DNA of 22,714 nt from an uncultured Clostridia bacterium (GTDB lineage: Bacteria > Bacillota > Clostridia > Oscillospirales > CAG-272): positions 1 to 22,714 of the forward strand of contig CAJGCF010000019.1 in the NCBI GenBank assembly GCA_904501865.1. The letters are read 5' to 3'. Shown here piece after piece: positions 20,201 to 22,714 of this stretch. The notes under the pieces are model-generated. The model was not told the origin of the DNA. It saw nothing but the letters and a program-made list of their open reading frames with translations, and did no database searches. The translations under genes and the position numbers were made by a program. Position 1 is the stretch's first letter. Each line of letters opens with the position of its first letter.

Positions 20201-22714
20201 ATTTCATAATTTGCCGTTACGTCCTCTGATCCGCGCAATATTGATATATCTATCTTGTTTTCCTCATCACCAACGTCACGTATGCTTGGAACGTAGGACG
20301 CGAATGTATCATGCCCGGAAATAAGTCCATCTCCTACTATTCTATAAGAATCATACGCAAAATAAACGTCTTCATACATCCATGACTTGGATCCCGTTTG
20401 CACGGTCAGTGGGCGCGGAGTTATTGTAAGCGTTCCGTAATCGTAGGTGATCTCATAATTACGAGTTACGTCACGTTCGTATTGATCGAACACATGTATA
20501 TCAAGTCGGTTTTCCTCAGTTCCGACATACATCACATTTGTATAGGAAACCACTCGCAGCGTGTGCGTACTTACAGGCTTGATATCCGACGTAACGATGA
20601 AATTTATATCAGAATACGGCGTATCATCATACACCCAGCTACCGCTTGCGGTCTTTACTGTTATCGTTCTCGGTGTGATCTTAAGCTTACCGTAATTATA
20701 GCTTATATCATAGTTCCTTGTAACGTCTGTATCACCCGAATAGATGACTGCGCTCCACACGGTATTTAGCTCAGTTCCTGCGTCGACAATAATACCGTCG
20801 GTAACTACCGTCAGCTCGTGCCCATCCACAAGACCGTATTCGGAATTGCTATCTATACCGTACGTGGAGTCAGTCAATGGAGCAGCGTCATACATTTTCT
20901 CTGCGCTGCCCGTATATATCGTTATAGGACGCGGCAATATCTCTATAAAGCCCTCTGCCGTAGATATTTCGTAGTTATCGGTCATATTTACGTTTCCGTT
21001 GAATACCGTGCAGCCTGTGTCGACGGATAGTGTACTCGTTCCTACGTTCACACGCCCTCCCGAAACAGCACCCCTCAAGGTATGTCCTTTTACAAGAGAC
21101 AATGACCACGGAGCAAGCTCAAGGCCTTCTCCGCTATGATACTCGCCGTCGTATATCACAGAAGTATCCGACGGCATCACAGTTATAGGTCTCTTTGTGA
21201 CCTTCAGAGTACCATATCGGTAGGTTATCTTGTAGTTTTCAATTACAGATTCTCCACCACAGGTTATATCTATCTCTACAGTGTTTCGTTGTAGTCCCGC
21301 ATTGGTTATGTACGGGGACGTCACTATTTTTATAGCGTCAGTAGCAGCTATATCATTGTATTCGGTGAGCACAGTCACACCGGGGGCGCTGTGCGCCTCG
21401 CCGTCGTACATAACGCTCATATCGTCGGTGCTTACGACGATACGTCGCTTAGTCACCTCAAGTGTACCATACTGATACGATATATCATAGTTGGCGGTAA
21501 CGTCCTCCGAATTAGCATCGTATATTGAACACTCAAAAACGTTTACAACCTTGCCAACGTATTGGATAGTGGGTATCTCCGAGCTTGATGTTTTTAATGC
21601 TTTTATCGTATGTCCCTTGACGATACGGTCGGCAGTCGCACTCGCGGAGCTATGCTTATAGCCGTCGTACACGAATTCTTCGCTGTCCGTAACTATAAGT
21701 ATCGGTCTTTTATCTACCGTAATCTTTCCATACACCGACGTAATAGAATAATTGCGCGTAACGTCATTATCTTCTCCGTCAAGGACGGCAATATCCATTA
21801 CGTTACTGTATTCCCCTGCGTTTATTACAACAGTCGGCTCGGAGAGGCTCAATGAGTGTCCAACCACTAGCTGTCCCTCGGATACGGAAGCCGCAGGGCG
21901 ATAATGCTTTTCGCCGTCATACACAAATTTGTCGCTCAGTGTAGTTACCGTGATGAGGCGAGGCGTGACTGTAAGCTCTCCGATATCTACAATAATGTCG
22001 TAATATCCGCTGACATCCTTGCCCGTATTATCAAGCACCTTGATGAGCGGCGAATTCTCTGTTGTTCCGACGTCTATTATAAAATCCTCGAACGTCACCT
22101 CAAGCTTTTCACCTTCGGCAACACTTCCATTGGATACCTCATATTCCTCGCACGTCAAAGCTTTACCGTCATACACTGCCGTTCTGTCACCTATTGTTAG
22201 AGAAATGGGACGTTTTGTAACGTTCACCTCCCCCTCGACAACCGTAATACTGTACGCCGACGTTATATCATTTCCATTTTTATCAACTATAACTATGCTT
22301 GTAGCATCGGCAATCACTGTTGCCTGCATAGCATCCGTGCTGATCTTTAAAATATCGAAATCACATTTTGAAAAGCTGTCTCTCCCCACAAGCTCGGCTG
22401 TTGGCATTGGATCGCCCCCGTAAATCATCTCGGACGAGGGAGACACGGTAATGCTCTTAGGAAGTATAGTAAACGTCTCTATCTGACTGTATCTTTTTCC
22501 TCCAAACGACGCATTGGATACCGCGCGGACGTTATATGTTCCGGGCATTGTAGGCTCGGTAGTACTCCAATCCTCCGTGCCGTATGCGCAAAACTCATAC
22601 TCGACCGACGACAAAAACGCCTTTGCGCTGTATGGAAAACGTTCACCGTACACGATAGACTCCGGGCAGGAGCTTTCACGAGTAATTATTCCTTTTGTCG
22701 CAAGGATAGTGATA
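17299..22714 (-). CDS. Giant surface protein with MBG-type repeats and transglutaminase-like domain, partial
   Basis: The frame is open from the right edge to a stop at 17299, about 1,804 codons; the N-terminus is outside the window. A PGTYNVRA-type Ig-like segment is followed by 13 repeats of about 83 residues, each with a VYDG-like start, a VxGHxL middle and a DVTxNYxI...YGxLxVTxRP end, as in MBG/YDG domains. A Gly-Ser linker follows, then a transglutaminase-like domain with Cys (GICQHYA, codon 18358-18360), His (EAHAWVE, 18232-18234) and Glu (WISVEVT, 18184-18186) in place of the usual Asp. Three more repeats end the chain at GTLTVHE. There is no LPXTG, so any anchor must be N-terminal or non-covalent. 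Likely extracellular; cross-linking, protease-like or adhesive roles are all possible. Confidence 0.85.
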   Translation of the reverse strand, partial: ITILATKGIITRESSCPESIVYGERFPYSAKAFLSSVEYEFCAYGTEDWSTTEPTMPGTYNVRAVSNASFGGKRYSQIETFTILPKSITVSPSSEMIYGGDPMPTAELVGRDSFSKCDFDILKISTDAMQATVIADATSIVIVDKNGNDITSAYSITVVEGEVNVTKRPISLTIGDRTAVYDGKALTCEEYEVSNGSVAEGEKLEVTFEDFIIDVGTTENSPLIKVLDNTGKDVSGYYDIIVDIGELTVTPRLITVTTLSDKFVYDGEKHYRPAASVSEGQLVVGHSLSLSEPTVVINAGEYSNVMDIAVLDGEDNDVTRNYSITSVYGKITVDKRPILIVTDSEEFVYDGYKHSSASATADRIVKGHTIKALKTSSSEIPTIQYVGKVVNVFECSIYDANSEDVTANYDISYQYGTLEVTKRRIVVSTDDMSVMYDGEAHSAPGVTVLTEYNDIAATDAIKIVTSPYITNAGLQRNTVEIDITCGGESVIENYKITYRYGTLKVTKRPITVMPSDTSVIYDGEYHSGEGLELAPWSLSLVKGHTLRGAVSGGRVNVGTSTLSVDTGCTVFNGNVNMTDNYEISTAEGFIEILPRPITIYTGSAEKMYDAAPLTDSTYGIDSNSEYGLVDGHELTVVTDGIIVDAGTELNTVWSAVIYSGDTDVTRNYDISYNYGKLKITPRTITVKTASGSWVYDDTPYSDINFIVTSDIKPVSTHTLRVVSYTNVMYVGTEENRLDIHVFDQYERDVTRNYEITYDYGTLTITPRPLTVQTGSKSWMYEDVYFAYDSYRIVGDGLISGHDTFASYVPSIRDVGDEENKIDISILRGSEDVTANYEITYIYGRIAVTPREIVVTSHSDSRIYDGTRWSYGEYSISGRGLVDSHWTVLVRSTWVCEVTSVPNEVEILIFNEEGDVTKNYDIQYQCGTLTVEKRPVTIRPQGAEIYNGTPLMANDFGVSESSPYDIVYGHTVTATTVGSRVDVGISTSRIIEGTVKIFTEDGGDITYCYDVSLETGWIEVLKRPIEIVSATDRKTFDGTPLTNSTYTVSDSMYPLVDGHILQIDVVGSITFPGSTDNTILLDTARVYDNGRDVTSNYEFYTAEGVLTVDPIEVLIITGSASKVYDGTPLTSDEYMQYVMNGEMVSGHKLRVDITGSITEIGTSDNTATVSVIDENGDDVSIYYSITIEFGTLEVIEDDGSGGSGGSGGSGGSGGSGGSGGSGGGGAGKLDLSGNINGGPLGDGGGGGGNITPCYMVQSTRDGRVYLRIKSFGDYNGNGFNESEEYYVLIDSKYSPLYLTSIALAGRGDVADIIKIKSMNGQYVFPYYTDPITDGMAQVSDVLVSGITDEVYQLNYYTLSDIGNLWLPEEYTDYEMAYREFVHQNYLAIDDETLLYMQGIITRQGFDKHSSSVINDVADYIANAAVYDMKYDRALDQSSNVVIAFLETYKRGICQHYAASAVMMYRAMGIPARYTVGYVADARAGTWTVVTGFEAHAWVEVYVDGIGWISVEVTGSGNDFGDMDNNDDKQKLTVSPAYQYKEYDGTPLYASNEISVSFELQELLDKGYSYDVVVIGEQTEVGTSPSHIESFILYDQYGNDVTDQFEITYKQGTLAVSSYTVKILLYQLQKYYDGVPLYFTNDDYELITKLPDGFTLDIDIHISLTNVGQLTMSDINNNISEYITYTIYKDGVPVTDNVLLVVDVFDGMSNDYVPIRIDRPSIELTSASTSKKFDDEVLVYDKVYISKGALAEGDTLDAHASGMIVDPGETDNIIFKKDVKIINENGEDVTNNYDITLVFGTLTVHE
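17302..18135 (-). repeat. C-terminal block of three MBG-type repeats
   Basis: Three diverged units follow the transglutaminase-like domain, starting near KLTVSPAYQYKEYDG, YTVKILLYQLQKYYDG and IELTSASTSKKFDD. They keep the same ending (DVT.., GTL.V) as the N-terminal array. Confidence 0.75.
19042..19123 (-). repeat. 9-bp tandem repeat encoding the Gly-Gly-Ser linker
   Basis: About eight 9-bp units of the type GGTGGCTCG / GGCGGCTCA encode consecutive Gly-Gly-Ser triplets between the repeat array and the transglutaminase part; a second Gly run lies near 18967-18995. Changes in copy number would keep the frame. Confidence 0.85.
19126..22452 (-). repeat. Array of 13 diverged MBG-type protein repeats
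   Basis: About 250 bp per unit. Each begins I.V....S...YDG and ends with YGTL.VT.RPI. The protein pattern is kept but base and residue identity between units is low, so the array is old rather than freshly duplicated. Divergent middles such as those of units 9-11 lack the usual GT.LT after YD. Confidence 0.85.

Noticed and set aside
19126..22452. Regular repeat array as a CRISPR or recent tandem duplication
   Set aside because: Units are about 250 bp, coding and highly diverged in sequence; they are protein domains.

Overview
The window looks like a chromosomal segment of an anaerobic Firmicute of the class Clostridia, probably a gut Oscillospiraceae-like lineage. The main reasons are the fused ispH-rpsA gene, the HI0933/BaiN-type flavoprotein, the TnpV and DUF6809 genes, strong TTGACA/TATAAT promoters with AGGAGG ribosome sites, and frequent TTG and GTG starts. 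No rRNA, tRNA or CRISPR array was seen. The taxonomic guess is inference.

Left third (1-8346), accessory in character, all genes on the minus strand. A DUF134 regulator with its own operator repeats precedes a small membrane protein that runs off the left edge. A MarR regulator heads an operon with two half-transporters that form an asymmetric (heterodimeric) ABC exporter. Next is a small unit made of a shortened XRE-type regulator, TnpV and a DUF6809 protein. Then come an ECF sigma factor carrying a roughly 380-residue C-terminal extension of unknown function, and a second TnpV gene.

Middle (8347-15680), core genome. A compact minus-strand operon runs rpiR-type regulator, BaiN-like flavoprotein, cmk, plsC, ispH-rpsA. 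It links nucleotide metabolism, lipid and isoprenoid synthesis and translation. Its last two junctions overlap by exactly 11 nt, and a strong internal Shine-Dalgarno plus ATG sits at the IspH/S1 boundary. Divergently transcribed on the plus strand is a uracil permease gene with a clear promoter and terminator.

Right third. At 15712-17029 on the plus strand, a promoter, a cobalamin-type riboswitch with an intrinsic terminator, a lipoprotein with a transcobalamin-like (DUF4430) domain and an ECF-transporter S component form what looks like a vitamin B12 capture and uptake unit. This is the most interesting system in the window. It is followed by a decayed alpha/beta-hydrolase start that still has its own promoter, ribosome site and terminator. 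From 17299 to the right edge lies most of one very large minus-strand gene. It encodes a surface protein with about sixteen full YDG/MBG-type repeats of roughly 83 residues, a Gly-Ser linker and a transglutaminase-like domain.
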